64,000 bases of DNA from Acidaminococcus intestini DSM 21505. GTDB lineage: Bacteria > Bacillota > Negativicutes > Acidaminococcales > Acidaminococcaceae. Below, in pieces: positions 35,227 to 45,600 of this stretch. The notes under the pieces were generated by a model that made no database searches, was not told the DNA's origin, and saw nothing but the letters and a program-made list of their open reading frames with translations. The translations under genes were made by a program, and so were the position numbers. Every line of letters begins with the position of its first letter. The first letter of the stretch is position 1. The stretch covers positions 1-64,000 of the forward strand of contig NZ_AULA01000001.1 in assembly GCF_000425045.1 (NCBI RefSeq). Direction: 5' to 3'.

Positions 35227-37167
35227 TCAACCAAGGGGCTGGGAATCATCCTTGGGAAGGGGGCCTTCCTGACGAGCAGAAGGAGGATTTCCTTCCGGCA
35301 GTGTCTCCCCTTCCAGCTTTACAGGATCCATTGGGGAGCCCTCCTTTGAGGACGCCACTTCCCCTTTTTCAAGGATCCGGCCATATTCCACAAGTTCCTT
35401 GATTTCATGCTCTTCCAAGGTTTCCCGCTCAATAAGCGCCTGAGCAATGAGGTGAAGTTTATCGATATTATCTTGCAGGAGCTTGACTGTCCCTTCATAG
35501 GCTTCATCAATGAAACGGCGGATTTCACCGTCGATTTCGGCAGCAATCTTTTCGCTGTACATATTTTCATGACCAATATCACGGCCCAGGAAAACTTGTT
35601 GCTGGCGATGGCCAAAGGTGACAGCGCCCAGACGTTCACTCATGCCATATTCACAGGTCATCTGGCGGGCCAGTTCTGTAGCGCGCTGCAAATCATTGCT
35701 AGCGCCGCTTGAAATCTCATGAAGGACGAGGGCTTCCGCCACGCGGCCGCCCAAAAGGACCTTCAGTTCATCCAAAAGCTCACTGCGCGTAGCATAATAA
35801 CGGTCTTCTTTCGGAAGGCTCAGGGTATAGCCGCCAGCTCTTCCACGGGGAATGATCGTAACCTTGTGGACGGGATCCGTGTGATCTAGGAGCATACCCA
35901 CCAAGGTGTGACCTCCTTCATGATAGGCCGTAAGGCGTTTTTCATTGTCGCTGATGACGCGGCTGCGTCGTTCCGGTCCCATCATGACCCGTTCCGCCGC
36001 TTCTTCCAGGTCACTCATGGTGATGGTCATCTGGTTATGACGGGCTGCAAGAAGGGCCCCTTCATTGACGAGGTTGGCAAGATCTGCGCCCGTAAAGCCC
36101 GGTGTACGGCGGGCCAAGACTTCCATATCGACATTGCTGTCGATGGGTTTGCCTTTGGCATGGACCTTAAGGATGGCAAGACGGCCCCGAATATCAGGAC
36201 GGTCAACAACAATCTGACGGTCAAAACGGCCCGGACGGAGCAGAGCTGGATCAAGGATATCTGGACGGTTTGTGGCGGCAATCATGATGATGCCTTCATT
36301 GGCACCAAATCCATCCATCTCGACAAGGAGCTGGTTCAAGGTCTGTTCCCGCTCGTCGTGACCGCCGCCAAGGCCAGCCCCGCGCTGACGGCCGACCGCA
36401 TCGATTTCATCGATGAAGACGATGCAGGGTGCGTTCTTCTTGGCTTGGTCAAAGAGGTCACGAACACGGGAAGCCCCGACCCCAACAAACATTTCAACAA
36501 AATCAGAACCAGAAATGCTAAAGAAAGGCACGCCCGCTTCCCCGGCAACAGCTTTTGCAAGGAGCGTCTTACCGGTACCAGGGGGCCCATACAGGAGGAC
36601 ACCCTTGGGAATCTTGGCCCCGAGCTGGTTATATTTCTGCGGGGCCTTGAGAAATTCCACCACTTCCCGCAGTTCCTGTTTGGCTTCGTCAGCACCGGCC
36701 ACATCCCGGAAGAGGACGCGGCTCTTGCCGTCGCCATAGAGCTTTGCCTTGCTCTTGCCAAAGCTCATGACCCGGCTGCCGCCGCCCTGGGCATTGTTCA
36801 TCATGAAGAACCACAGGACGACAATGACGATCATGGGCAGGACACTGGTAAGGATGCTGCTCCAGAAAGAAGGCTGGGGCGGCAGTTCGGCCTTGATTTC
36901 CACATCGCGGCTGCGCAACGTGTCAACCATCTTGTCATCGCGGGGTGCAACGGTCGTAAATTCGGAGCCATTCTTGAGTCTCCCCTTGATAACGGAATTA
37001 TCGACGATGGTGACGCTCTGTACATCATCCTGCTGGACTTCCTTCATAAAATTGCTGTAGCTCATATCGTTCTTCGGAGCATTGGATGCATTGTAGTAAT
37101 CATAGATCCAAAGGCCGAGGATAAAGACGAGCAGGTAGAAAAAAATGTTTCTAAAGAATCTTGTCAC
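35227..37167 (-). CDS. ftsH: ATP-dependent membrane zinc metalloprotease FtsH
   Basis: 646 aa from a GTG at 37167, 5 nt after GAGGAGG; the TTG at 37185 overlaps that site. Two membrane segments (about 5-22 and 100-120) flank a periplasmic loop. AAA domain with [21 protein letters not shown] and the second region of homology ([17 protein letters not shown]); zinc site HEGGH (usually HEAGH in this family) in the protease domain. A Pro/Glu-rich tail ends the protein. It degrades membrane and short-lived soluble proteins. It follows hpt as in Bacillus subtilis. Confidence 0.95.
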   Translation of the reverse strand: MTRFFRNIFFYLLVFILGLWIYDYYNASNAPKNDMSYSNFMKEVQQDDVQSVTIVDNSVIKGRLKNGSEFTTVAPRDDKMVDTLRSRDVEIKAELPPQPSFWSSILTSVLPMIVIVVLWFFMMNNAQGGGSRVMSFGKSKAKLYGDGKSRVLFRDVAGADEAKQELREVVEFLKAPQKYNQLGAKIPKGVLLYGPPGTGKTLLAKAVAGEAGVPFFSISGSDFVEMFVGVGASRVRDLFDQAKKNAPCIVFIDEIDAVGRQRGAGLGGGHDEREQTLNQLLVEMDGFGANEGIIMIAATNRPDILDPALLRPGRFDRQIVVDRPDIRGRLAILKVHAKGKPIDSNVDMEVLARRTPGFTGADLANLVNEGALLAARHNQMTITMSDLEEAAERVMMGPERRSRVISDNEKRLTAYHEGGHTLVGMLLDHTDPVHKVTIIPRGRAGGYTLSLPKEDRYYATRSELLDELKVLLGGRVAEALVLHEISSGASNDLQRATELARQMTCEYGMSERLGAVTFGHRQQQVFLGRDIGHENMYSEKIAAEIDGEIRRFIDEAYEGTVKLLQDNIDKLHLIAQALIERETLEEHEIKELVEYGRILEKGEVASSKEGSPMDPVKLEGETLPEGNPPSARQEGPLPKDDSQPLG

Positions 37168-37211
37168 GGTATCCTCCTCTCCCAAAAGATCTGGGATCTT
37201 CTGGGATCTAT

Positions 37212-37751
37212 TTATTTTTCATAGACGGAACGCTTCAGGATGCCAACATAAGGAAGCGTACGGTAATCTTCATTGTAATCAAGGCCAAAGCCGACAACAA
37301 ATTCATCGGGAATGACAAAGCCGTAATAATCAGGCACCATTTTCACAAGGCGCCGTTCCTTTTTATCAAGCATGGCCGCAAGGCGAATACTCTTGCAGTT
37401 ACGGGTTCTGAAAAGTTCACGGACGGCTTTTAGGGTCAGTCCGGAATCGACCACATCATCAACGATGAGGACGTTTTTTCCAGCAAGGTTCCGGGACGTA
37501 TCGAACTGGATGTCGACCTTCCCCGACGTGGACGTCCCTGACCCGTAGGATGAAACTTTCAGGAAATCAATCTGAGTGGGAACGCTCAAATGCTGCGTCA
37601 GTTCCATCATAAAATAGGAAGCCCCTTTTAACAGGCCAATGACGAGGAGTTCTTCCCCTTCATAATCCTTGCTGATTTCTGCAGCCATTTCGGCAATGCG
37701 CGTCTTGAGGGTCTTTTCATCGATCAAGACTTTTTCAATATTGGGATGCAT
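37212..37751 (-). CDS. hpt: hypoxanthine phosphoribosyltransferase
   Basis: 179 aa. It has the PRPP-binding loop [17 protein letters not shown], the substrate loop [24 protein letters not shown] (flexible loop) and the C-terminal [19 protein letters not shown]. It salvages hypoxanthine and guanine in the cytoplasm. Its ATG lies inside the end of tilS (17-nt overlap), so the two are co-translated; the tilS-hpt-ftsH order is conserved across Firmicutes. Confidence 0.95.
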   Translation of the reverse strand: MHPNIEKVLIDEKTLKTRIAEMAAEISKDYEGEELLVIGLLKGASYFMMELTQHLSVPTQIDFLKVSSYGSGTSTSGKVDIQFDTSRNLAGKNVLIVDDVVDSGLTLKAVRELFRTRNCKSIRLAAMLDKKERRLVKMVPDYYGFVIPDEFVVGFGLDYNEDYRTLPYVGILKRSVYEK

Positions 37752-38787
37752 GTCTTTGTTTCTCCTTTATCTCCAGTTTCTTTTCCCTTTGAGCGGCCCG
37801 ATCAGTTTCATGGCGTCCGGCCATCAGGCGACCGTTGATATAGATGAGCCGTACATGACCGGGTACGTCAAGGCTCTTTCCGCTGATCCCCTTTTCAATG
37901 AGCCGCAGGATCTTTTTCACATGATCAAATCCCAGTTCCTCTCCACCGACACCTTTGACCGCCAGACGGATGACGCGGCTTTTGATGGCCAGATCAAGCT
38001 TGTCAAAGGTCGGTCCTACATCGATATCGTAGGTTCCAAAGATGTTGCGGGAAAAGGAGTCCAGATATTTTTGAGCCATTTTTTCAAGATAAGCCTCATC
38101 ACTTTGGGCTACAGCAGCCGCCTGCACGAGGGCTGCCTTGATACGGGGATTTTTAGTTGCAAGAAGAGGCAAAAGCTCCAAGCGGACCCAGTTGCGCAAA
38201 AGGGCAGGATTACCGTTTGTCGAATCCGTTCGGTACGAAAGCCCTTCTTCCTTGCAGTACGTTTCCATGTCCTTCCGGGTTGCAGCAAGAAAGGGTCTGG
38301 CAATGTATCCGTTGACAGGCAGCATGCCTCTAAGCCCCCGCGTTCCCGTCCCTCGGACAAGATTCATGAGAATGGTCTCGGCCTGATCATCTTCATGATG
38401 GGCTACAAAAATTCCTTGGGCCCCTACTTTTTTACGGTAGGTTTCAAGTGCCTCATAGCGCAGACGCCGGGCTGCATCTTCCAAGGAGAGGCCCTCTTTT
38501 TCCTTGAGGGCCTGGGGATCGATATCAAATTGGGTATAGGATAAGTCCCTATCCTTGCAGAAAGCTGAAACAAAACGGGCATCTTCATCGGCTTCTTCGC
38601 CCCGCAGATGATGGTGGACATGGGCCACAAGGACCGTCACGTCATCTTCTTCCGCGGCTTTTGCCATAATATCCGTAAGCGTCAGGGAATCGGCACCGCC
38701 CGAGCAGGCGGCAATGACGGTTCCTCCTTCTTGCCATAGGCGAGAAGTCCGAACCATATTCATCAGGCTCTCTTCGAGCACACTCAT
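37735..38787 (-). CDS. tilS: tRNA(Ile)-lysidine synthase
   Basis: 350 aa. The N-terminal PP-loop is AACSGGADSLTLTD; VAHVHHHLRGEEADEDARFV and ARRLRYEAL follow, as does VAHHEDDQAETILMNLVRGTG, the diagnostic motif of the family. The C-terminal part is short, so this is a compact TilS lacking the full second C-terminal domain of E. coli TilS. It modifies the wobble C34 of tRNA-Ile(CAU) to lysidine, which is essential for AUA decoding. Confidence 0.93.
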   Translation of the reverse strand: MSVLEESLMNMVRTSRLWQEGGTVIAACSGGADSLTLTDIMAKAAEEDDVTVLVAHVHHHLRGEEADEDARFVSAFCKDRDLSYTQFDIDPQALKEKEGLSLEDAARRLRYEALETYRKKVGAQGIFVAHHEDDQAETILMNLVRGTGTRGLRGMLPVNGYIARPFLAATRKDMETYCKEEGLSYRTDSTNGNPALLRNWVRLELLPLLATKNPRIKAALVQAAAVAQSDEAYLEKMAQKYLDSFSRNIFGTYDIDVGPTFDKLDLAIKSRVIRLAVKGVGGEELGFDHVKKILRLIEKGISGKSLDVPGHVRLIYINGRLMAGRHETDRAAQREKKLEIKEKQRHASQY

Positions 38788-38795
38788 TTCATCAC

Positions 38796-38840
38796 CTCAA
38801 AACCAAAGAAGGGGCTGTCAAATAAGAACAGCCCCTTGAA
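38796..38840 (-). terminator. terminator after the S1-domain gene
   Basis: The 10-bp stem AAGGGGCTGT / ACAGCCCCTT (38809-38837) is followed on the minus strand by CTTCTTTGGTTTT, between the S1-domain gene and tilS. Confidence 0.6.
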
Positions 38841-38895
38841 ACCCGCAACCGCTTCATGCAGTAAGGATCTCGGGTCTTTATCCAGGAAGCGCCGT

Positions 38896-39420
38896 TCAGT
38901 CACCTCGACGGGCGCCGCGGCCTCCCCTTTTGGATTCCGTATTCCGTTTTAAGTCCAGGAGACGATCATCACTTTCCTTGAGGAAACGGGACAACTTATC
39001 CTCGAAGCTCATCGGTCCCTGCGGACGACCTGCACCACCTGGGCGGCCTTCGAACTTGCGTTCCCCGCTAAAACGTCTTTCTCCTGGTTTTCTATCACCA
39101 TGATGTTCACCCGGTTTGCGGCCTTCGAATTTACGGCCTTCAAACTTCCTGCCTTCCCCGCCATGTTCATTTTTCTGTTCCGCAGGGGGCATCAGGGCCT
39201 TCATGGACAGACCAATCTTACCTTTTTCATCAATAGAGACGACCTTGACCGTCACCTTCTGTTTCACCGTCAGGAAGTCATGCACGTCCTTGACAAAGAC
39301 ATTGGAGACCTCAGAGATGTGAATCAATCCTACTTTGTTTTCAGGGAGCTCCACAAACGCTCCAAAATTCGTGATACCGGTAACAATGCCGTCAACGACT
39401 GCACCTTTTTCCAAAGCCAT
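38896..39420 (-). CDS. S1 RNA-binding domain protein (YabR-like) with repetitive basic tail
   Basis: 174 aa. Residues 1-75 form one S1 domain (GAVVDGIVTGITNFGAFVELPENKVGLIHISEVS) as in YabR and the C-terminal domain of polynucleotide phosphorylase. From about residue 85 the protein is a low-complexity Gly/Arg/Lys/Glu tail with near-tandem GRKFE and GERKFEG units, ending in RGGRGARRGD. Such tails are probably unstructured and bind RNA. The gene sits where yabR does in Bacillus (divIC-yabR) and has its own strong promoter. Its exact role is not known. Confidence 0.85.
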   Translation of the reverse strand: MALEKGAVVDGIVTGITNFGAFVELPENKVGLIHISEVSNVFVKDVHDFLTVKQKVTVKVVSIDEKGKIGLSMKALMPPAEQKNEHGGEGRKFEGRKFEGRKPGEHHGDRKPGERRFSGERKFEGRPGGAGRPQGPMSFEDKLSRFLKESDDRLLDLKRNTESKRGGRGARRGD

Positions 39421-39461
39421 AAGTCAAAGAAATCCTCCTTTAGGGTTGTGTTACGTTAACC

Positions 39462-39491
39462 ATTATACCGTTGTTTGGAAAGTTCCGTCAA
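39462..39491 (-). promoter_or_regulatory. promoter of the S1-domain gene
   Basis: TTGACG (39486-39491), 18 nt, perfect TATAAT (39462-39467) on the minus strand, 41 nt before the ATG at 39420. An AAAGGAGG site lies 13 nt before that ATG, a long spacing. Confidence 0.7.
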
Positions 39492-39536
39492 GTCCCTTTC
39501 TTCCTATGCTTGAGGCCTTCCTTCCCGTTAGGAAGC

Positions 39537-39572
39537 AAAAAAAGAAGGCCCCCATCCGTAAGCGGGCCCCCC
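39537..39572 (-). terminator. possible terminator after the DivIC-like gene
   Basis: A GGCCC / GGGCC stem in a G/C-rich block, followed by TTCTTTTTTT on the minus strand. The stem is short. Confidence 0.45.
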
Positions 39573-39889
39573 TATTTTTTCTTTTCATCCACGATGAAGA
39601 GCGGAACTTCATTTTTCCCCACCATGTTATGTTCATCGCGGGCAACCTTTTCTACATATTTGGGATCATGGAGATTGCTGCGTTCTTCTTCCAAACGTTC
39701 ATTGTCCTTTTCGATGGCCTTGATCTTTTCACTGCTCTTGACGGTCTCCTTGCGGACAAGGTAAAGGTCATAGGCTTGTTTTCCAAGCTGGTACAGAGAA
39801 ATGACAGCAATCAGGATAATGACCAGTCCCAGCCCCCGAAGAGCCAATTCCTTGGCACTTTTCAGCTTTTTCCGTTTGCCTTCAGACAT
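39572..39889 (-). CDS. FtsB/DivIC-family septum formation protein
   Basis: 105 aa from the ATG at 39889, 8 nt after GGGGAG. A basic cytoplasmic N-terminus (SEGKRKKLK), one membrane helix (about 18-38) and a periplasmic coiled coil (about 45-75, KSSEKIKAIEKDNERLEEE) followed by DPKYVEKVARDEHNMVGKNEV, the conserved end of DivIC/FtsB proteins. It joins FtsL and FtsQ/DivIB at the division septum. Its position upstream of the yabR-like gene matches divIC of Bacillus. Confidence 0.85.
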   Translation of the reverse strand: MSEGKRKKLKSAKELALRGLGLVIILIAVISLYQLGKQAYDLYLVRKETVKSSEKIKAIEKDNERLEEERSNLHDPKYVEKVARDEHNMVGKNEVPLFIVDEKKK

Positions 39890-39925
39890 GGTGATGTCTC
39901 CCCTCGCGATTCCATACAAAAACGA

Positions 39926-39956
39926 GCCCGATACCAATCGGCATCGGGCAATCATG
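39926..39956 (-). terminator. terminator after hup
   Basis: The stem GCCCGAT / ATCGGGC with a 10-nt loop lies just past the hup stop at 39962. On the minus strand it is followed by TCGTTTTTG, which reaches down to about 39915. Confidence 0.75.
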
Positions 39957-39961
39957 CAAAA

Positions 39962-40237
39962 TTATTTGTTGACGGCGTCTTTGAAAGCTTTGCCAGCCTT
40001 GAAAGCAGGAACAGTAGCCTTCTTGATTTTGATGGTTTCGCCGGTGCGAGGATTCTTGCCGTTGCGAGCTTTGCGTACCCGAGCTTCGAAGGTACCGAAG
40101 CCAATCAGCTGAACCTTGTCTTTTTGAGCAATGGCTTCTTTAACGGTATCAATAAATGCGTTTACAGCCTTTTCTGCGTCTTTTTTAGGCATAGCAGTCT
40201 TGGACGCAACTTCAGAGATTAATTCACTTTTGTTCAT
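39962..40237 (-). CDS. hup: DNA-binding protein HU
   Basis: 91 aa from the ATG at 40237, 8 nt after GAGGAGG. Typical HU: MNKSELISEVA, AFIDTVKEAI, the dimer-core VQLIGFGTFEARVRKARNGKNPRTGE with the intercalating Pro in NPRTG, and the terminal PAFKAGKAFKDAVN. It bends and compacts chromosomal DNA. A GCGCC-TTTC-GGCGC hairpin lies in its leader at 40263-40276. HU takes the place of the S4-domain yabO and the yabP/yabQ genes found here in Bacillus. Confidence 0.96.
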   Translation of the reverse strand: MNKSELISEVASKTAMPKKDAEKAVNAFIDTVKEAIAQKDKVQLIGFGTFEARVRKARNGKNPRTGETIKIKKATVPAFKAGKAFKDAVNK

Positions 40238-40336
40238 AAGTAAGTCCTCCTCAATACTGATTGCGCCTTTCGGCGCTTTGGCTACCGTTATGGTATCACA
40301 AACAGTATGAAAATGCACGCTTTTTTTTGGAAAAAG

Positions 40337-41131
40337 CTAGATTTTTTCCCGTTTTACCGACTTCCAAAGCAAAATCATCTCGTCAAGGGATAAATTTTCC
40401 CATTTTTTATTTTTTTCGGAAAGAATTTCTTCCATTTTCCGAAAGCGTTTTTCATATTTGACATTGGCTCGGTGAAGGGCTGTCTCCGGTTCAAGTCCCA
40501 GTTTCCTTGCATAGACGGAGAGGGCAAAAAACAGATCTCCCAATTCCTCTTCTACATGGTCCTTATTTTTGGACAAAATAGCTTCTTTCAATTCGTTTTC
40601 TTCCTCTTTGACCTTCTCATAAGCGCAATCTGCATCGGGCCAGTCAAATCCTCTGCGGCTAGACCGTTCACTGAGCTTATAGGCCCGCATCAGGCTCGGC
40701 AGGTCTCGGGCAATGCCATCAAGGGCACTTTTGCGTTCCTTTTTCTCTTCTGCTTTGAGGGCATCCCAATTCTTGAGAAGCTCCTCCGCGCTTCCGACCG
40801 TAACCGTACCATAAACATGGGGATGACGGTGGATGAGTTTCCGGGACACATCCGTAATGACGTCCTGCATCGTAAAGGCCCCCACTTCTTCTGCCAGACG
40901 GGCATGGAAGACCACCTGAAAAAGGACATCCCCCAACTCTTCCCGGATGCCTTTTACATCGCCATCATCGATGGCTTCAAGGAGCTCATAGACTTCTTCC
41001 ACAAGTTCCCGGCGCATACTCTTATGATCCTGGGCCTGATCCCAAGGACAGCCTCCAGGGCTGCGCAGCGTCCGTACGACATCCATAAGCGGTGTCAGGT
41101 CCATGACACCCTCTTCTTTTTTCTTATCCAT
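40337..41131 (-). CDS. mazG: nucleoside triphosphate pyrophosphohydrolase MazG
   Basis: 264 aa with two MazG domains in tandem. The first has GGCPWDQAQDHKSMRRELVEEVYELLEAID and EELGDVLFQVVFHA (ExxE and ExxD metal sites); the second has VKEEENELKEA and EEELGDLFFALSVYARKLG. It hydrolyses non-canonical or excess NTPs to NMP and PPi. The ATG follows AAAGGAG at 5 nt and overlaps the end of the flippase gene upstream by 8 nt. Bacillus YabN is the counterpart but carries an extra methylase domain that is absent here. Confidence 0.93.
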   Translation of the reverse strand: MDKKKEEGVMDLTPLMDVVRTLRSPGGCPWDQAQDHKSMRRELVEEVYELLEAIDDGDVKGIREELGDVLFQVVFHARLAEEVGAFTMQDVITDVSRKLIHRHPHVYGTVTVGSAEELLKNWDALKAEEKKERKSALDGIARDLPSLMRAYKLSERSSRRGFDWPDADCAYEKVKEEENELKEAILSKNKDHVEEELGDLFFALSVYARKLGLEPETALHRANVKYEKRFRKMEEILSEKNKKWENLSLDEMILLWKSVKREKI

Positions 41132-42677
41132 GGTGTCTCCTTTTCTTTTTAAGCACGTGGAAGGGAACCTCTCTCAAAACCAGAAGCAGGAGCCCGTAAA
41201 AGAGGGCACCGGCATCAACGGCTCCCAAGGTGCTCGTTACGAGACCCAGCTTCACCAGTAGGGTCCTATTTACCCAAAGGACGGCGCCGCCCATCAAAAG
41301 GGACGCCAATAGAGCGCGCAGAAACGTCTTTACGGGCAAGACAATCCTTTCCAGTCGGTAGGCGGCCGCAAGATTCATCATGGCGGAAAGGGCAAGACCG
41401 AGGTCCGTTGCCAAAGCGGCGCCGATAACATTCCAACGAGGCTGTGCGGCAAGGACCCAAAGAACCCCAACCTTGACGGCAAGGCCAAGGAACATGTTCA
41501 CCATCGGGATCTTAGGCCGTCCCAGTCCCTGCAGGATGGCGGCAGTCACCTGATGCAGGCCCAGGAAAAAGACGGACGGGGCCAGAGCGGAAACAACGGG
41601 GCCTGCTGCTTTCATTCCATAAAGAACCTGGGAAACGGGCGTCCCTAACAGGTACATACCCACGGCCGCGGGAAAGGTAAAAAGAATGAGGATGCGCAGT
41701 GCCGTACGGGCCTTGTTCCGTACAGCGTCACAGTCGCCCAGGGCATGCGCTTCCGAAATGGCAGGCACCGTTGACCAGGCAAGGGAATTGGTCGGAATGG
41801 TTCCCATATTGACAAGAGGCATGGCCATTCCTGTAAGATAGCCCAAAGCCGTCGTCGAAGCCGCCACCGTAAAGCCAGCTGCAAGAAGACGGTCCGGCAC
41901 GAGGATGATTTCCACAAGACCAACAAGGGGAATCATCAGGGTAGAAAGGGTCACAGGAAGCGCGAGGCTGACCAGTTCACGGAGGATAAAAGGCACCGAA
42001 ATGGGTTCCTTAAGGGTCAAGTCCCTGCCCTCCCGCTTCCAGGCATGCTGCTGGCGCCGGTAGCAGAAAAGAAGGAAGAGCAGCCCAATCAGGGCCCCCG
42101 GAGCTGCTCCAAAAATAGCCCCGCCTGCCGCCATGGCAAGGCCCTTCGGGAGCAGCCACACCGAAAGGACCAGCATAAAGGCGACGCGGAAGAATTGTTC
42201 CAAAATCTGGGAAAGTGCCGTAGGCCGCATTTCCTGAAAGCCCTGGAAATAGCCCCGCAACCCTGCAAGGGGCACGGTCAAAAACAGGGCAGGCACGCAA
42301 AATAGCATGGGGACGAAGGCCCGTTCATCCTTGATGAGACCCGCTGAAAATAGGCAGGGGATCAGGCCATAGGCGGCAAGGCTTACGGCAAGACCCAAAA
42401 AGACCAGGAAAGGAAAAGACACCGTGACGACGCGACGCACACTTCCCCACTCCTTTTGGGCCGCATAACGGGCCACGATCAAGCTCATGGCGGCAGGGAT
42501 ACCTGCCGCGACAATGCCCACAAGAAGATTATATAAGGGATAAGCGAGTTGATAGAGTCCGATTCCTTCCCCGCCCAACAGGCGGGACAAAAAGATCCGG
42601 TTTACGGAAGCGAGGATTTTGACCATAAGTCCTGCTGCCGTCAGGATCAGGGTTCCTTTTACAAAGCGATCGGCCAT
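41124..42677 (-). CDS. SpoVB/MurJ-like polysaccharide flippase (MVF/MATE superfamily)
   Basis: 517 aa with about 14 membrane helices. The start MADRFVKGTLILTAAGLMVKILASVNRIFLSRLLGGEGIGLYQLAYPL-type N-terminus is diagnostic of the SpoVB/YtgP group of oligosaccharide-lipid flippases. In Bacillus spoVB stands at the same point, between spoVT/mfd and mazG. As no sporulation genes accompany it, a vegetative lipid II or envelope-glycan flippase role is more likely. AAGGAGG precedes the ATG at 42677. Confidence 0.88.
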   Translation of the reverse strand: MADRFVKGTLILTAAGLMVKILASVNRIFLSRLLGGEGIGLYQLAYPLYNLLVGIVAAGIPAAMSLIVARYAAQKEWGSVRRVVTVSFPFLVFLGLAVSLAAYGLIPCLFSAGLIKDERAFVPMLFCVPALFLTVPLAGLRGYFQGFQEMRPTALSQILEQFFRVAFMLVLSVWLLPKGLAMAAGGAIFGAAPGALIGLLFLLFCYRRQQHAWKREGRDLTLKEPISVPFILRELVSLALPVTLSTLMIPLVGLVEIILVPDRLLAAGFTVAASTTALGYLTGMAMPLVNMGTIPTNSLAWSTVPAISEAHALGDCDAVRNKARTALRILILFTFPAAVGMYLLGTPVSQVLYGMKAAGPVVSALAPSVFFLGLHQVTAAILQGLGRPKIPMVNMFLGLAVKVGVLWVLAAQPRWNVIGAALATDLGLALSAMMNLAAAYRLERIVLPVKTFLRALLASLLMGGAVLWVNRTLLVKLGLVTSTLGAVDAGALFYGLLLLVLREVPFHVLKKKRRHHG

Positions 42678-42691
42678 AGGGTTCCTCCTTG

Positions 42692-45600
42692 TCAGTTCAG
42701 CAGGCGGGGCAGGTTCTTTTCGAGAAAAGTCAGGGCGTCGCTGACAGGGCCTGTTGTCCGCAAAACGAGCTGAGGCACGGGGTTAAGGCTGAAAGTAAGA
42801 CGCGGCACATATTCCTTCACAAGGTCACGAATGACATCGGGATTGGCCTTGCTGTGCGGGTTGAAGCGAATCGTCAGGGAACCGGGGCGTGCGGTGACGG
42901 CATCCACTACAAGGTCTCGGCACAGGGCCCGGATGGCAGCCACCCGCCACAGCGTCACGAGTTCCTTGGGCGGGGTTCCGAAACGGTCGATGATTTCATC
43001 CATGAAATCCTCCCGTTCTTCATACTTCATGCTGCCAAGACGGCGGTAGATTTCTAGTTTGTAGCGCGGGTTGTCGATGAAGTCATCCGGGATGTACGCA
43101 TCAAGCTTCATATTGATGGTAGGGTCGTGAAGGACCTCTTCCGGACTCTTGCCTTCCTGGAGAGCTTTGATTGTGTCTTCCAGCAGGCGGCAGTAAAGAG
43201 CAAACCCTACACCGGCAATCTGGCCATGCTGCTCTGCCCCGAGAAGGTTCCCCGCGCCGCGGATCTCAAGGTCCCGCATGGCAATCTTGAAGCCAGCGCC
43301 AAGTTCCGTAAAATCGCGGATGGCCTGAAGGCGTTTTTGCGAGACTTCAGACAGGGCCTTATCCTTTTTATAAAGAAAATACGCATAGGCAAGGCGCGAA
43401 GAGCGTCCCACCCGTCCTCGCATCTGATAAAGCTGGGAAAGGCCAAAGTTTTCGGCCCCATCGATGATGATTGTATTGGCAAGGGGCACATCAAGTCCAT
43501 TCTCGATGATGGTCGTTGAAAGCAGGACATCATAGTCCCCTTGGTAAAAGCCGACCATGACTTCTTCCAGTTCATCTTCCGTCATGCGGCCATGGGCTAC
43601 ACCAATAGACAGACCAGGAATCATTTCCCGCAGACGGTGGGCAATGCGGTCCAAGGCCTCAATCCGGTTATGGACATAGTAGATGCGGCCGCCACGGCGG
43701 ATCTCCCGTTCAATGGCTTCTTTAACCATGCCATCATCGTATTCTGCCACATAGGTTTCTACTGGCAATCGGTCTTCCGGAGGTGATTCGATGACGCTCA
43801 TATCCCGTCCCTTTACCAAGGCCAAATGGAGGGTCCGCGGAATAGGCGTTGCCGACAGGGTAAGGACATCGATGCCAGAACTCCACTGCTTGATTTTTTC
43901 CTTCTGGGCCACACCAAAACGCTGTTCCTCATCGATGATGAGAAGGCCCAGGTCCTTGAAGTGGACATCGGGCTGAATCAGGCGATGGGTGCCGATAACA
44001 ATGTCAAGATCCCCTTTTGCAAGCTTATCCAGTGTATCCTTCTGCTCCTTACGGCTGCGGAAGCGACTCAGCATTTCAATTCTTACACCAAAGGCATCCA
44101 TGCGGTTTTGAAAGGTGATGAGATGCTGCTGGGCAAGAACCGTCGTCGGGGCCATGACAGCCACCTGCTTGCCGTCCATGACCGCTTTGAAAGCTGCCCG
44201 GATGGCAACTTCCGTCTTGCCGTATCCCACGTCGCCGCACAAAAGACGCTCCATGGGAACAGGCTTTTCCATATCAGCCTTGATTTCTTGGATGGCTTTA
44301 AGCTGATCTGGCGTTTCCTCAAAAGGAAAACGGTCCTCAAATTCTTTCTGCCAAGGCGTATCCGGGGCAAAAGCATGTCCCGGCGTAATCTTTCGCTGGG
44401 CATAAAGGCGCAGGAGCTCCGAAGCAAGGATGGTGATAGCTTTTTGGGCCTTTTTCTTGGCTTTTTGCCAATCAGAGCGGCCCATACGGGATAAGCGTGG
44501 CGGCGTTCCTTCGCTGCCGATGTATTTATGGAGGAGCCCTACCTGTTCAACAGGCACATGAAGTTTGTCACCCTGGGCATATTGGAGCTTAAGGTAATCC
44601 CGATGGATGCCATCTATAACAATGGTCTCGACCCCTAAATAGCGGCCTATGCCCTGTGTATCATGGACGACATAGTCGCCTGCCTTGATATCCGTAAAAT
44701 AAGTCAAGGCGGGACCGGCACCGCGAATTTTTTTCTTCTGCCGCCGCTCTTTGCGGGAACCGAAGATATCGGCTTCCGTTAGCAGGAGCCAGTTCTCATC
44801 CCAGAAATGAAATCCATGGGACAGGCCACCCTCAAAGACGGCTCCTCCCTTTTCCGGGATGAGGCTGCCTTTTTGGACAAAGGTCATGGGGAGCCCTTCA
44901 TTTTGAAGATGTTGGGCCGTCCCAAACGCTTTGTCCCGGGTTCCCATCATGATGAGGGGATGGATGCCTTCTTTGATCCATCCTTTGAGATCCTTGATGA
45001 GAAGATCCCAGCTGCGGTTATAAGGCGCCGCAGCGCGCACCTTGATGGCAAGTCTGGGATAGGCCTGATAAAGGGGCTGGGAAAGGGCGCTCACAACAAG
45101 GAGATGACTCTTTTGGGAGCGCTCCAGCAGTTCCTTTTCCGAAAACAGCTGATCCTTGAATTCCCGGTTGTCAAGATAGGATTTCTTGGCTTCCTCAAAA
45201 AACGCGGAAGCTTCATCAAGGACAAGAAGCTGGTCAGGCGATACGTAATCAAGCAAGCTGGATTCCGCTTCCTTTTCGCCAGAAGCAATGGGCATGATAT
45301 CAACCTTTGTGAGGCCGCCGATGCTGCGCTGGTCCTCCAAGGAAAAACGGCGGATGGCGTCGATGGTTTCATCAAACCATTCAATCCGGACCGGATCCTT
45401 GGCATTAATGGGAAAAATGTCAAGGATGTCACCGCGAACGGAAAATTGGCCCAAGGTTTCGACTTGATCCGTGCGTTCATATCCCTCTTTAACTAGGCGC
45501 TCTATGAGCTTGTCACGATTTTTTTCATCCCCATGGGTCAAGGTGATGCTGTCCCGCAGAAGGCCATCAGGCCTTGGCAGTTTCTGGATGGCAGCTTCTG

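Noticed and set aside
37187-37210. Tandem AGATCCCAGA repeat between hpt and ftsH
   Set aside because: Only two copies of 10 bp; too short to claim function.
35908-37224. A 438-codon plus-strand frame across ftsH
   Set aside because: Shadow of ftsH; composition and lack of motifs do not support coding.
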